Shown piece after piece: positions 15,828 through 25,110 of a stretch of 33,151 nucleotides of DNA (its first letter is position 1; each line of letters opens with the position of its first letter). The stretch comes from Streptomyces alkaliterrae (GTDB lineage Bacteria > Actinomycetota > Actinomycetes > Streptomycetales > Streptomycetaceae): assembly GCF_007097205.2 (NCBI RefSeq), contig NZ_VJYK02000017.1:1-33151 (forward strand), in the 5' to 3' direction. A model generated the notes under the pieces. The model was not told the DNA's origin, did not search any database, and was given only the letters and a program-made list of their open reading frames with translations. Both the position numbers and the translations under genes were made by a program.

Positions 15828-17960
15828 GTGAGCGCAAGCCGACCAGAACCTTCCGAGCAGTCACAGACCGAGCCGAGGGTGCGCCCGCCCAGGGTCACGA
15901 GGGCGGACGTCAAAAACTTCCGTCTTCTGCGGGACGTCAGCGTCGCCTTCGACAAGGACGTCACCGTCTGTGTGGGCCGTAACAACACCGGCAAGACGTC
16001 ACTGGCAGAGGTACTGAGCAGGTTTCTCCGCCCTGGTGACATCAGGCTCCGTGTGGAGGACTTCTCCACTGAGGCCTACTCGGAGTTCTCCCAGGCGTAC
16101 AAGGCGTTCACCGCCGGTGACGAGGAAGCAGCACGGAAGCTGCTCCCGGAGATCTCGCTGACCGTCTTCATCAGCTACGACAAGGAGACCACCGAGTACG
16201 GCTCACTCGGCTCGCTCATCGTCGACCTTGACCCGGACTGCACCGAAGTGGTTGTGAATGTCCGTTACGTTCTGAAGCCTGGTGTGATGAAAGAGTTTTT
16301 CCGTGACGGACCGGAGGACTTGGTGGAGGGTTGGGGCGATTCGCTTCTCCTCTCCCTAATAGGCCCTCGAATCCCTCACCTCTTCGAGCGGTCCGCTATA
16401 GCCGTAGACCCGGCCGATCCGACGAACTTCCGCAATGTTTCGATGAGCGAGGTCGCCAGAGCAATCAAGGTCGATTTCGTCAAAGCGCAACGCGGCCTCG
16501 ACGACGAGACGGAGCGCCCCAAAGAGCCAATCGGCAAGGTCTTCGAATCGCTTTTCATCGGGGCATCGAAGGCAGACGAAAACTCTCCCCTCAGGGATTT
16601 TGCCGATGATGCGGAAGCCGCCTTGGGAGAGATCTTTTCCAACCTGGACGGAAAAATCCAGGACATGTACGACAAGATGGCGCCCACTGTCTCCGACTTC
16701 GGATATCCCGGCCTGGGGAACCGAAATTTCTCCACCCGGACCACCCTCGATGCGAAACGTCTTCTAGCGAACTTCACGAGCATCAGGTACCCAGGATCAG
16801 CCGGGATCGAACTACCCGAGTCGTACAGCGGCCTGGGGTCTCGAAATCTCCTTCTCATCCTGCTCACGCTCTTCAGCTACTATCGGGATTATGCAGCCCA
16901 ACGCGACCAGTCCTGCATCCACCTGATCTTCATTGAGGAACCCGAAGCACACCTGCACCCCCAGATGCAGGAGATCTTCATTCACCAGCTCGGGGTATTC
17001 AAGAAGAACTTCCCCGCCACGGACCAGAAGTCGAACTCCTGGAACGCGCAATTCCTCGTAACCACTCATTCCGCCCATATCGCCAACAGGGTGGGATTCT
17101 ACGCAGTTCGCTACTTCCGACTGGACGAGCGCAACGAGCCGGATGGCGCCACGAGCTCACAGGTTCTGAATCTTGCCGATGCCCCGGGAGTGAGCAAGGA
17201 GTTCCTGCACAAGTACCTGACCTTGACGAGGGCCGACCTCTTCTTCGCCGACAAGGCCATCCTGATCGAGGGAACGAGTGAACGCCTCTTCATTCCCGCC
17301 GCAATCGCGAAGTACGGCCAAGCCGGCGAGGAAGGGGGAGGGAGCCTGGCGAGCCAGTACGTCACCGTCATGGAGGTCGGCGGGGCTTACGCCCACCTCT
17401 TCTACCCATTCCTGGACTTCTTGGGGATTCCGACGCTCGTCATCACCGACCTTGACGCGGTAAAGCCTGACTCCGCCAAGAAGCTCAAAAGCTGCTGTGT
17501 GACCGAGGGGACCACAACCTCCAACGAGGGGATCAAGAAGTGGTTCAACAACGAGGACATCACCCTCGTCGAACTGGAGAAGTCGGCTGCTGACGAGCTG
17601 CCGGTGATCGAAAGACGCGGGCTGGCCTACCAGGTACCGGAAATCCCTGGCAGTGCATGCGGGCGCACATTCGAGGACGCATTCATCCTGGCCAACCCCG
17701 AGATCTTCAAGCTGAAAGATTTTCGAAGCAAGAGCGTTGCGGATCAGGAGCAGCAGGCGCGAGAGCTGGCGAGAGGACAGAAGAAGAGTAACTTCGCCCT
17801 CCGCTTCGCAGTCGCGGAGGAGGATTGGACGACTCCACGGTACATCAGGCGCGGTCTCGAATGGCTGCTTCGCCAGACACCGATGCCGACCGAGGTGAAC
17901 ATGCCGGAGCCCAACGCCGAACCTGGTGAATCACCCGAAGGCCAGGTGGCAGTGAGATGA
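15828..17960 (+). CDS. gajA: OLD-family ATPase-TOPRIM endonuclease, Gabija GajA-like
   Basis: A 710-residue overcoming-lysogenization-defect (OLD) protein. The GTG start at 15828 follows AGGAG; an open frame further upstream is non-homologous. The N-terminal ABC-type ATPase has Walker A GRNNTGKT (residues 50-57), a signature region SYSGLGSRNLLLI, Walker B LIFIEEPEAHLHP (about 366-378) and the H-loop TTHSAHIA. The C-terminal TOPRIM nuclease shows ILIEGTSERLF (about 478-488) and the acidic LVITDLDAV (about 536-544). Class 2 OLD proteins are encoded with a UvrD-like helicase, as here: stop and start overlap in ATGA. In Gabija, GajA is a sequence-specific DNA nickase restrained by nucleotides until phage infection. 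It is longer than the described Bacillus GajA (about 580 residues). Rare CTA and ATA codons suggest recent transfer. Confidence 0.85.
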   Translation: MSASRPEPSEQSQTEPRVRPPRVTRADVKNFRLLRDVSVAFDKDVTVCVGRNNTGKTSLAEVLSRFLRPGDIRLRVEDFSTEAYSEFSQAYKAFTAGDEEAARKLLPEISLTVFISYDKETTEYGSLGSLIVDLDPDCTEVVVNVRYVLKPGVMKEFFRDGPEDLVEGWGDSLLLSLIGPRIPHLFERSAIAVDPADPTNFRNVSMSEVARAIKVDFVKAQRGLDDETERPKEPIGKVFESLFIGASKADENSPLRDFADDAEAALGEIFSNLDGKIQDMYDKMAPTVSDFGYPGLGNRNFSTRTTLDAKRLLANFTSIRYPGSAGIELPESYSGLGSRNLLLILLTLFSYYRDYAAQRDQSCIHLIFIEEPEAHLHPQMQEIFIHQLGVFKKNFPATDQKSNSWNAQFLVTTHSAHIANRVGFYAVRYFRLDERNEPDGATSSQVLNLADAPGVSKEFLHKYLTLTRADLFFADKAILIEGTSERLFIPAAIAKYGQAGEEGGGSLASQYVTVMEVGGAYAHLFYPFLDFLGIPTLVITDLDAVKPDSAKKLKSCCVTEGTTTSNEGIKKWFNNEDITLVELEKSAADELPVIERRGLAYQVPEIPGSACGRTFEDAFILANPEIFKLKDFRSKSVADQEQQARELARGQKKSNFALRFAVAEEDWTTPRYIRRGLEWLLRQTPMPTEVNMPEPNAEPGESPEGQVAVR

Positions 17961-19741
17961 AGGTCACGACTTTCCAAGATGACGCCACTGCGAACCAAGA
18001 AAGCCGGCATGCGCTGCGCGAGATCCTCGCTTCCCTGGACAGTCGCCGCAACTTCAAATTGGAAGCCGGCGCCGGCGCGGGCAAGACCCACTCACTCATC
18101 GACACGCTTCGACACATCCTGGAAAACCGTCCGGAATACTTGCCCCGAGAAGGCCAGCAGGTGGCATGCGTCACCTATACCAACGTCGCCCGCGACGAGA
18201 TCGTGAGCCGCACTGACGCCAGCCCCCATGTCTTCGCCGGAACGATCCACGGTTTCCTTTGCGAGATTATTTCCAGCTTCCAGAAAACACTTTCGCAAGA
18301 GATCGGCACGCTTCCCGGCTGGAAGCAGTTACTGACCGAAGAAGGCTCCGTCGATGGCTGTTCTGTCAGCTATGATCTGGGATTTCGCCGAGTCAGAGAC
18401 GGCGTCGCCTGGCTCCATCACGACGATATCCCTGCACTCGCGACCAGGCTCTTCGAGCGAAAGAAATTCCGGTCACTTGTCGCCGACAGATTTCCCATCA
18501 TCTTCGTCGACGAATACCAGGACACACCCGCGGGCTTGGCAGAAGCCATGATTGGCAATACTGCATCTCTGCCCACCGGGTCGACTTACGGATTCTTCGG
18601 GGATCATTGGCAGCAAATCTACGATCGAACGTGCGGAAAGATAGACCATCTTCCGGTCACCGCGATCGACAAACGAGCAAACTGGCGTTCCAGCCCGGCA
18701 GTGGTGAGCCTCCTCAACCACATGCGACCTGAGCTTCCTCAAGCTCCAGTTCCCGGTCGCAAGACCGGCTCCGTCGTGATCTACCAAACGAATTCCTGGA
18801 CCGGACCTCGGGGGGCGCGCTCCAGGAAGGGCCAGATCCCTGATCTGACCCTGAAAGAAACTCTTCGCCACGTCGCAGAGGATGCCCGGCTGCGAAATCA
18901 GATTCCCCGGGGCGAACCGCTGAAGACCCTCATGCTCACCCATTCCTCGATCGCCAGCGAGCTAGGCTTCGGTCAGGTAAATGAGGTTTTCAAGTACAAC
19001 GACGACTACGTCCGCAAGCAGGATGATGTCATGGCGTTCCTGCTGGAGACCCTGGAGCCAGCTTGCGAACTCTTCCACACGAAGCGATTCGGACTGATGC
19101 TGGAAACTCTGAAACGCTCTCGTCCCCGCATGAGAAATCGCAGCGACAAGACCGGCTGGGCAGATCTCTTCCACCGAATCGACGAGGCCCGCGACATCGG
19201 TACGGTCGGAGATGTCCTGGACATCGTACTGGAGCAGAAATACTTCTCGCCTTCTCGTGCCATTCACGACCGTCAGCGGAAGTGGACAGAAGCGCTGAGC
19301 TCTCTGCGGGCCGGGGAGGTGCTGTCCGAGCCACGGCAGATCGTTGAATACGGCAAGCTGAGAGACGTCCCGTACCACCAGATCATAGCCCTCCGTGATT
19401 ACGTGAACGAAAAAACGCCATTCTCCACGCAGCATGGCGTCAAGGGCGAGGAATACCCATCCGTACTGGCCGTATTCGGCGGCTGGACCCGGTATAACTT
19501 CCCGAAGATGCTCGCTGATTTCCCTCGTAGCCAGTCCCTCGACGATGAGGATCGCAAGAGGTTCGAACGGTCACGGAACCTTTTCTACGTCGCTTGCTCG
19601 CGCGCTCAAGAGAACCTCGTGATGCTCTTCACCACCGAGCTCTCCGAGGAAGCCTTGAAGACCCTGGAGGAATGGGTCGGCCCATCGAACATCATTGCGG
19701 TCGACTACTCCCCTGATGGCACTCCTCGGATCACCGTCTGA
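17957..19741 (+). CDS. gajB: UvrD/PcrA-like SF1 helicase, Gabija GajB-like
   Basis: A 594-residue superfamily 1A helicase. Motif I is GAGAGKT (residues 38-44), motif Ia CVTYTNVARDE, motif II FVDEYQDT (Asp185-Glu186), motif III FFGDHWQQIYD, motif IV region LMLTHSS, motif V TQHGVKGEEYPSVLAV and motif VI FYVACSRAQENL. All are intact. The ATG overlaps the nuclease stop by four bases, so the two are translationally coupled. In Gabija the helicase senses DNA ends and assembles with the nuclease. It carries one in-frame TTA leucine codon (codon 125), which in Streptomyces needs the bldA tRNA. It ends with a small hairpin before the convergent PglX-like gene. An independent UvrD-type repair role is unlikely given the pairing. 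Confidence 0.87.
   Translation: MKVTTFQDDATANQESRHALREILASLDSRRNFKLEAGAGAGKTHSLIDTLRHILENRPEYLPREGQQVACVTYTNVARDEIVSRTDASPHVFAGTIHGFLCEIISSFQKTLSQEIGTLPGWKQLLTEEGSVDGCSVSYDLGFRRVRDGVAWLHHDDIPALATRLFERKKFRSLVADRFPIIFVDEYQDTPAGLAEAMIGNTASLPTGSTYGFFGDHWQQIYDRTCGKIDHLPVTAIDKRANWRSSPAVVSLLNHMRPELPQAPVPGRKTGSVVIYQTNSWTGPRGARSRKGQIPDLTLKETLRHVAEDARLRNQIPRGEPLKTLMLTHSSIASELGFGQVNEVFKYNDDYVRKQDDVMAFLLETLEPACELFHTKRFGLMLETLKRSRPRMRNRSDKTGWADLFHRIDEARDIGTVGDVLDIVLEQKYFSPSRAIHDRQRKWTEALSSLRAGEVLSEPRQIVEYGKLRDVPYHQIIALRDYVNEKTPFSTQHGVKGEEYPSVLAVFGGWTRYNFPKMLADFPRSQSLDDEDRKRFERSRNLFYVACSRAQENLVMLFTTELSEEALKTLEEWVGPSNIIAVDYSPDGTPRITV
18329..18331 (+). promoter_or_regulatory. In-frame TTA codon (bldA-dependent) in gajB
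   Basis: Codon 125 of the helicase is TTA (Gln-TTA-Leu-Thr-Glu). TTA is the rarest leucine codon in Streptomyces and is decoded by the developmentally regulated bldA tRNA. I found no other in-frame TTA in the island's intact defence genes by eye, so helicase supply could lag nuclease supply in young mycelium. Confidence 0.75.
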
Positions 19742-19755
19742 GCGATGCCGGTTCA

Positions 19756-19777
19756 GCCCTGACTGCGCGCTCAGGGC
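19756..19777. terminator. Hairpin between convergent gajB and pglX-like genes
   Basis: GCCCTGA (19756-19762) and TCAGGGC (19771-19777) form a 7-bp perfect stem with an 8-nt loop, 15 bp after the helicase stop. Modest, but correctly placed for a shared terminator. Confidence 0.5.
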
Positions 19778-19837
19778 CGAGTCTGCCGGAGGGCAAGCAC
19801 GGCGTGGCTCTCCCCTTTCTAGCGACGGCCACCCCGC

Positions 19838-22800
19838 TCAGGGGGCATTGTTCCGCGCCCGCCAAGAGGTCAAGTCGTGCGTGGTGAGCTGGTACGCGCT
19901 GCGCAGTTGCTCGAATTCGTACTGGAATTCGTCCGCTTGGCCGGGCCTCATCCCGGATCCGGGGTGAGCCTCCCACTGGTGGATCCAGGGAATCAGTTCC
20001 TGGATGCCGATCAGGAGGGGGGTGATCCGGTATGCGCTCGGATGAGGCTGCTGGTGGTGCGCGCGGGCCAACTCCAGCAGGACGCGGACGCGGTCTGCCT
20101 CGTTCCAGCCGGACCAGCCGAGCAGCAGGCCCTGGCCAGCAACAACAGCGTCGGGATAGGAGATGAAGCGTTCCCGGGGGATGTCGAGGCTGCCTCGGAT
20201 CGACCAATAGGACGCGTGCTGGAAATCGGTGCTCACGAACTTGGGCGGAACGGGAATCCCCAGTGCTTCGCCTGTTTCGTCCTCGCGACGCTGAAGCTCC
20301 CAGACCTGCTCCCACTGGGCACGCTTACGCAGACCCGACTCCTTGTATCGCTTCGCTGACGCGTAAGGCACATGCTCTTCGGCCAGCACCGACGCCAGCA
20401 CTTCACCAAGCGTTGCTTCCCGCCTCCCGAGGTGGTCGGCCGCATAGAGCGTGGCCACGGCAGTCACGTCGGCGTCGTCTCCGAGGTCCCGTGCGAGCTG
20501 ATCGATCGTCCGGGGGCGGGCATGCTTGGCACCACCCCGGAGCTCGAACCACAGGCGTTCGTCCTCACAGCGATCGAGCAACCAGGAACGCAGCGCTCGT
20601 TCCTCACGCTTCGCCCATGGGTCCGACAGCCAGCGCCGCTTGTACTCCGGACGTTCCACGAGGTCGATCGTATGGCCCGACTCGATGGCATCGACCCTGG
20701 CCTGCACAACGTCCCGGTAGGCGGCCGGCCAGTGGTTCGGGACGTCGGTGACCGGCGTGACTCCCTGCTTTTCGAGCCAGGACAACCTCTGGAACCAGGA
20801 CGACGAGGCAGTACCGTCGGCGACCTTGCGTGCCAGCACGATTTCGAAGGCACGCTCGCCCGGCCGGAGCGGCGGCAAGTCGGTGCCGGGGACGGTGGTC
20901 AGACGAGTCCGCTCATCAGCGGACAGCAGCCCGTAGGCGGCGTAGACGTCCCAGTCCAGTTCCTCCTGAAGCGCGGTCATCCGGTGACGTGCCCTCTCCT
21001 GGACGACTCTCGCCGCGTTCAGTGTGCTTCGGCTGGGCGGGTGTTCACCCGCGCACACGTCGCCCGGCTCGTGGGCGTCGAGAACCAGCCCCAGGTCATA
21101 CAGCTCCCGCGCGTGGTCCGGTGGAGTGCTGCCCGGCAAGGGAAGGCGTGAGAAGGAAGCCGCCGTGAAGAGGTAGGGCCGGGCCCATTCCTGACCAGGC
21201 AGGGGGGAATCGAGCCCGTCGGCCCCTGTGGTGGCGTTGGCCTGCTTCAGCCAGAAACAGACTGCAGATGAGTTGAGCACCCCCAGAATTGCGAAGAGGT
21301 CGTTCTCGTCTGTGGCTGAGGGCAGCCGGAGCACAGGGGCGGTCCGGCTGAACGCCTTCCGACCGGGCTCCAGCGCGAAGTGGTTGTGCGTCGCCGCATA
21401 CGCGAACGTGATCGCCGGCTCGCGATCGTCGCCCAGCGACCAGACCCTCCAGGCCCACCAAGGGCGGGACCGGGATGCATCCCTTGCGCCCGGCGCTGTC
21501 CGCAGAACCTGGCGCATCGCCCAGAGATGGCGTCCCCACGCGGTGTCGAGGTCCAGCGCGAGCGGAGAGCCGTGCTCGTCGTAGGGAGCAAGTACCTCGG
21601 TCGACGCTCTCACGCGCCAGTCCCGTACCGTCTCGCCCGTGACCATGCCGCGGCCCGCACTGGCCGAGTCCGGGTGCCGGGTGAACCACGACCGCCCGAG
21701 GGTGAAGACATCTCGCTGCCCCGGGTCGGCGACGACTCGGGGCGGACCAGAGAGGAAGTCTGACAACCGTCGCGGGGCCTCCGAGAGCGCATCCATGAGG
21801 TCCGCTCCACCGCCTCCCGTCAACGTCCACGGGAAGCGCGAGTAACGCTGCCGCGGCTCGTCCTGGACGCTCACCCACTCCGAGGTGGTGCCGGGCCGGT
21901 CGATCTGGTCGACGATCGCCTGCCACACAATTCCCTCGGCCGGATCCTGCGGCATCGCCGGCTCCCCGCGCACGCCGAGCACCGACCTCACCGGGGCGTC
22001 ACGTCGGCTCGGATCATTCCGCCCGATCAGGATCAGGGTCGGGGTCCGATGGCTCGGTACGAAGACTCCAGACGTGTCGATCACGTGAGTCAACCCGACA
22101 CGCGGAAGGAACTCCTCGATCAGCTTCTCGCCGAAACCACGCCTCGTGAACGAACTGGGCATCCATTGCCCGACGTAGCCACCGGATTCTCCGCCGGTTC
22201 CCCTCACCGCAAGCTGGAACATGCGCTCCACGAAGGGAACCGAGAGCGGGAACACGCCGACGGCCGTGGCATACGCCTCCCGGTACGCAGCCCTCTTGAA
22301 CTTGTCACGCACGACCGTGAAGGGGGGCTCACCCAGCACGACATGGTAGGAACCGGCCCCCAGCAGGTCGCATCGCTCGGAGAACTCGTCAACATCCTCA
22401 GCAGTCCCAACGCCCGCGTCCTCCCAGTCCCCTGGAAGCTTCGCTGGCGGCTGCCCCGGGGCGCCTCGCCCTCCCAACAGAGCATCGCCGACAGCCACAT
22501 TGACCATGTGCTGGGGAACCTTCCCCAGCACATGCTCACCACTCGCCCGTGTGGCGGCCATCAGCAGCCTGAACCGTGTGATACTCACGGCGAACGGATT
22601 CAGATCACAGCCGTGGACTGATTCCAGGGCCCGGCAAACCAGCTCGCGATCCGCGGTTCCAGGCTCTCGCGCGCGCCAGGCACCGAGAAGGCGCTCGAAG
22701 AGCCCGAGCAGAAACGTTCCCGACCCACAGGCCGGGTCGATACCGCGGAAGCCTCGAGGGCCGAACTCCGCGACAGCCGGATCCACGGTGAGGTCCAGGA

Positions 22801-23470
22801 TGAAAGCCTCGATGTATTCAGGTGTCCGGACCAGGGCGTAGGACCTGGACGCCGTGTCACTGATGTCCTGATAGAGATCTCCGAGGAACCGGGTGTCGAG
22901 TACCGGGTCGGTGAAGTCGAATCGGATCGAGCCGTCCCTGTTGCGCCGGCGCCAGAACGAGACCAGCTCGGCCGCGGCCTGCGGAGAGGGCGACAACTGC
23001 CACAGTGGGCTGTGCCGTCTGTCGAAGACGCGGGCCATCGCTCGGTGGGACCGGGCCAGGTGTGTGAACGACTCCAGCAGCCATTCCCGGTCGCCGTTCC
23101 CGGGGTGCTCCGCACGATAGGCGTCCTGCCGTTCCTCCGCCTGTGCCAGCCTCCGCCCCGGCCCCGCGATGAACGGCCAGCCGATGAGTCCGTTGTCCTC
23201 GCAGAAGCGCACGAACACTGTGCCGAGCACCCACGCCACCGCCGCCTGCGTGATGCGCTCGTCTCGCCAGGCACCATACGTGTCGGCCGTGCGCCGAGCC
23301 CCCCTCGCCTGCTCGTATGCGTTCCGCAGGCGGCTGCGGTAACGGTCGACATTGTCGCTGCGCTCGCGGAGGTCCGTCCGCAGCGCCAGAACCTGTTTCC
23401 GCACGTCTGAGACGAGTGCGGCACGGTCCAGCGAGGACGTCCCCGTCTCGGCTCCGCCAGTCGGAGACAC
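19838..23470 (-). CDS. pglX: BREX-2 PglX-like adenine methyltransferase with altered catalytic motif
   Basis: A 1210-residue protein matching the length and order of PglX from the Streptomyces phage-growth-limitation (BREX-2) system. The GTG start at 23470 follows GGAGGAG. The SAM-binding motif I is DPACGSGTF (residues 245-253). Motif IV, normally (N/D)PP(Y/F), reads LGEPPFTVV with Glu381 (GAG, 22328-22330) replacing the catalytic Asn/Asp; the following RDKFKRAAYREAY and LSVPFVERMFQLA are PglX-like. The C-terminal part keeps PglX marks such as IPRERFISYPDA, GWSGWNEADR and LLIGIQELIPWIHQWE. PglW, PglY and PglZ are absent nearby, so this is an orphan. It may bind and scan DNA without methylating, or use Glu in some other way. 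It is divergent from the ATPase-TOPRIM operon. Confidence 0.85.
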   Translation of the reverse strand: MSPTGGAETGTSSLDRAALVSDVRKQVLALRTDLRERSDNVDRYRSRLRNAYEQARGARRTADTYGAWRDERITQAAVAWVLGTVFVRFCEDNGLIGWPFIAGPGRRLAQAEERQDAYRAEHPGNGDREWLLESFTHLARSHRAMARVFDRRHSPLWQLSPSPQAAAELVSFWRRRNRDGSIRFDFTDPVLDTRFLGDLYQDISDTASRSYALVRTPEYIEAFILDLTVDPAVAEFGPRGFRGIDPACGSGTFLLGLFERLLGAWRAREPGTADRELVCRALESVHGCDLNPFAVSITRFRLLMAATRASGEHVLGKVPQHMVNVAVGDALLGGRGAPGQPPAKLPGDWEDAGVGTAEDVDEFSERCDLLGAGSYHVVLGEPPFTVVRDKFKRAAYREAYATAVGVFPLSVPFVERMFQLAVRGTGGESGGYVGQWMPSSFTRRGFGEKLIEEFLPRVGLTHVIDTSGVFVPSHRTPTLILIGRNDPSRRDAPVRSVLGVRGEPAMPQDPAEGIVWQAIVDQIDRPGTTSEWVSVQDEPRQRYSRFPWTLTGGGGADLMDALSEAPRRLSDFLSGPPRVVADPGQRDVFTLGRSWFTRHPDSASAGRGMVTGETVRDWRVRASTEVLAPYDEHGSPLALDLDTAWGRHLWAMRQVLRTAPGARDASRSRPWWAWRVWSLGDDREPAITFAYAATHNHFALEPGRKAFSRTAPVLRLPSATDENDLFAILGVLNSSAVCFWLKQANATTGADGLDSPLPGQEWARPYLFTAASFSRLPLPGSTPPDHARELYDLGLVLDAHEPGDVCAGEHPPSRSTLNAARVVQERARHRMTALQEELDWDVYAAYGLLSADERTRLTTVPGTDLPPLRPGERAFEIVLARKVADGTASSSWFQRLSWLEKQGVTPVTDVPNHWPAAYRDVVQARVDAIESGHTIDLVERPEYKRRWLSDPWAKREERALRSWLLDRCEDERLWFELRGGAKHARPRTIDQLARDLGDDADVTAVATLYAADHLGRREATLGEVLASVLAEEHVPYASAKRYKESGLRKRAQWEQVWELQRREDETGEALGIPVPPKFVSTDFQHASYWSIRGSLDIPRERFISYPDAVVAGQGLLLGWSGWNEADRVRVLLELARAHHQQPHPSAYRITPLLIGIQELIPWIHQWEAHPGSGMRPGQADEFQYEFEQLRSAYQLTTHDLTSWRARNNAP

Positions 23471-23697
23471 AGCGGCGACCTCTCCTCCGTACGTCGTCGA
23501 CGTCCACGATCCACTGTCCTGTCAGAAACATCCTGCCAGCTCCCCGGCTGGCTGGCCGCGTCCGTCGCCGGTGACCGGCCGGATAAGCACCACCAGGCAC
23601 ATCCCCGACCCCCTATCATTCTGTGCGCACCGGCACAGGACCCAGTCGGCAACCGCGGGTACCTGGGTCAGGCCGGGGTAGACCATCGAGGGGATAC
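23471..23697. promoter_or_regulatory. Divergent promoter region of the PglX-like gene and the ATPase-TOPRIM operon
   Basis: This 227-bp gap drives both directions. Visible items are the PglX-like ribosome-binding site near 23480-23490, a GAGGGG site at 23688-23693 for the ATPase, a possible -10 TATCAT at 23614-23619 and an imperfect repeat TGTGC-N6-GCACA at 23622-23637. The promoter hexamers are not convincing enough to name; the inverted repeat is a candidate operator. Confidence 0.4.
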
Positions 23698-25110
23698 ATG
23701 CTGACGCGACTCGAAGTCGATGGCTTCAAGAACCTGTTGGATCTCAGGGTCGAGTTCGGTCCCTTCACCTGTATCGCGGGGGAGAACGGCACGGGAAAAT
23801 CGAACGTCTTCGACGCGATCCAGTTCCTGAGCCTGCTCGCCGACCGTTCCATGATCGAGGCTGCCCAGGCTGTGCGCGGGACCCATGGCTCGCTGCACGG
23901 TGACGCGCGCGACCTGTTCTGGAACGGCTACGCGGAGGGCGAGCATCTGATGACGTTCGCCGCGGAGATGATCATCCCCGGGGAAGTAGAGGACGACTTC
24001 GGCCGACTCGCCGAGCCGACGTCCACGTTTCTGCGCTACGAGCTCAGGCTCGGCTACCAACCACCGCGAGGCGGGGAGCGCGGCGGCAGACTGACGCTGC
24101 TGTACGAGGATCTCAGCAAGATCAGGCCCCGTGATGCCGCTTCGCAACTGCGGTTTCCGCACAGCGCCAAGGGCTTTCGGAACACCGTGGTCCGCGGCCG
24201 CCCGTCAACTGCCCCCTACATCTCCACGTCTCTCGACACAGGCGATGCCGTCGTCCAGATCCATGCCGACGGCCGCAGGGGCCAGCCGCGTCCCGCGCCT
24301 GCGAGCCGGGCACCTGGGACCATGCTCTCCACGATCAACCGGAACGACGACCCCACCATTCTGGCGGCCAGACGGGAGATGCAATCCTGGCGACGGCTGG
24401 CCCTTGAGCCCTCGGCCCTGCGCACCTCGGACCGCTATCAGGACCCCAGCACAATGCAGCCCGATGGCCTGCACCTGCCACGGAGCCTGGACCGGATCGC
24501 GCGGGAGAAGTCCCCGGACGATCCCGCGCGGGTCTACTCGCGGGTCGCAGGACGCCTGTCGGACCTGTCAGGCCTGCACGTACGCACGCTGCACGTCGAG
24601 GCCGACGACACACGTGAGCTGCTCACGATCAAGCTCCACGAGATCGACGGCATGGAACTGCCAGCTCGTAGCCTGTCTGAGGGAACCCTGCGCTTCCTGG
24701 CCCTCTGCGTGCTGTTGGAGGACCCCAGCGCGCAGGGCCTGCTCTGCATGGAGGAGCCGGAGAACGGCATTCACCCGGCCAACCTCCTCGCCATGGTGAA
24801 CCTCGTACGGGATCTGGCGGTGGACCCCTCCGAGCCGGTGGACGAGGACAACCCCTTCCGGCAGGTCCTGATCAACACGCACTCACCGGGGGTCGTGCAA
24901 CTCGTCGATCCTGCGGACCTGCTCATCGCCGACACGGCCACCGTTCCCAGGGAGGGAAGCAAGACCGCGCGCGCCTTGCGGCTCCGGCCGCTGGCCGGCA
25001 CTTGGCGTGCAGGCGGTGTGGAGAAGGGCTACGGCACAGTGGCCGACATCCTTGCGTACCTCACTTCTCCCCCACAGGCCCGGCTGACTCTTGAGGAGAG
25101 CGCCTCGTGA
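23698..25110 (+). CDS. AAA family ATPase (RecF/SMC-like, AAA_21/AAA_15 type)
   Basis: A 470-residue ABC-type ATPase with no attached nuclease domain. The ATG at 23698 follows GAGGGG. It opens LTRLEVDGFKNLLDLRVEFG, the usual RecF/OLD-like first strand, then Walker A GENGTGKSN (residues about 26-34). The signature helix is SLSEGTLRFLALC, Walker B LLCMEEPENGIHP, and the H-loop LINTHSPGVVQ. Between the two halves a long insert replaces the coiled coil, typical of defence ATPases rather than SMC. Its stop overlaps the start of the TOPRIM gene (GTGA), so the two proteins are likely made in fixed ratio and form a complex. The pair resembles the ATPase-plus-TOPRIM logic of PARIS (AriA/AriB) and AbiL, but the exact family is not settled. 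Confidence 0.85.
   Translation: MLTRLEVDGFKNLLDLRVEFGPFTCIAGENGTGKSNVFDAIQFLSLLADRSMIEAAQAVRGTHGSLHGDARDLFWNGYAEGEHLMTFAAEMIIPGEVEDDFGRLAEPTSTFLRYELRLGYQPPRGGERGGRLTLLYEDLSKIRPRDAASQLRFPHSAKGFRNTVVRGRPSTAPYISTSLDTGDAVVQIHADGRRGQPRPAPASRAPGTMLSTINRNDDPTILAARREMQSWRRLALEPSALRTSDRYQDPSTMQPDGLHLPRSLDRIAREKSPDDPARVYSRVAGRLSDLSGLHVRTLHVEADDTRELLTIKLHEIDGMELPARSLSEGTLRFLALCVLLEDPSAQGLLCMEEPENGIHPANLLAMVNLVRDLAVDPSEPVDEDNPFRQVLINTHSPGVVQLVDPADLLIADTATVPREGSKTARALRLRPLAGTWRAGGVEKGYGTVADILAYLTSPPQARLTLEESAS

Noticed and set aside
19838-23470. A complete BREX-2/Pgl system
   Set aside because: Only the PglX-like gene is present. No PglW kinase, PglY ATPase or PglZ phosphatase-fold gene is encoded in the window.
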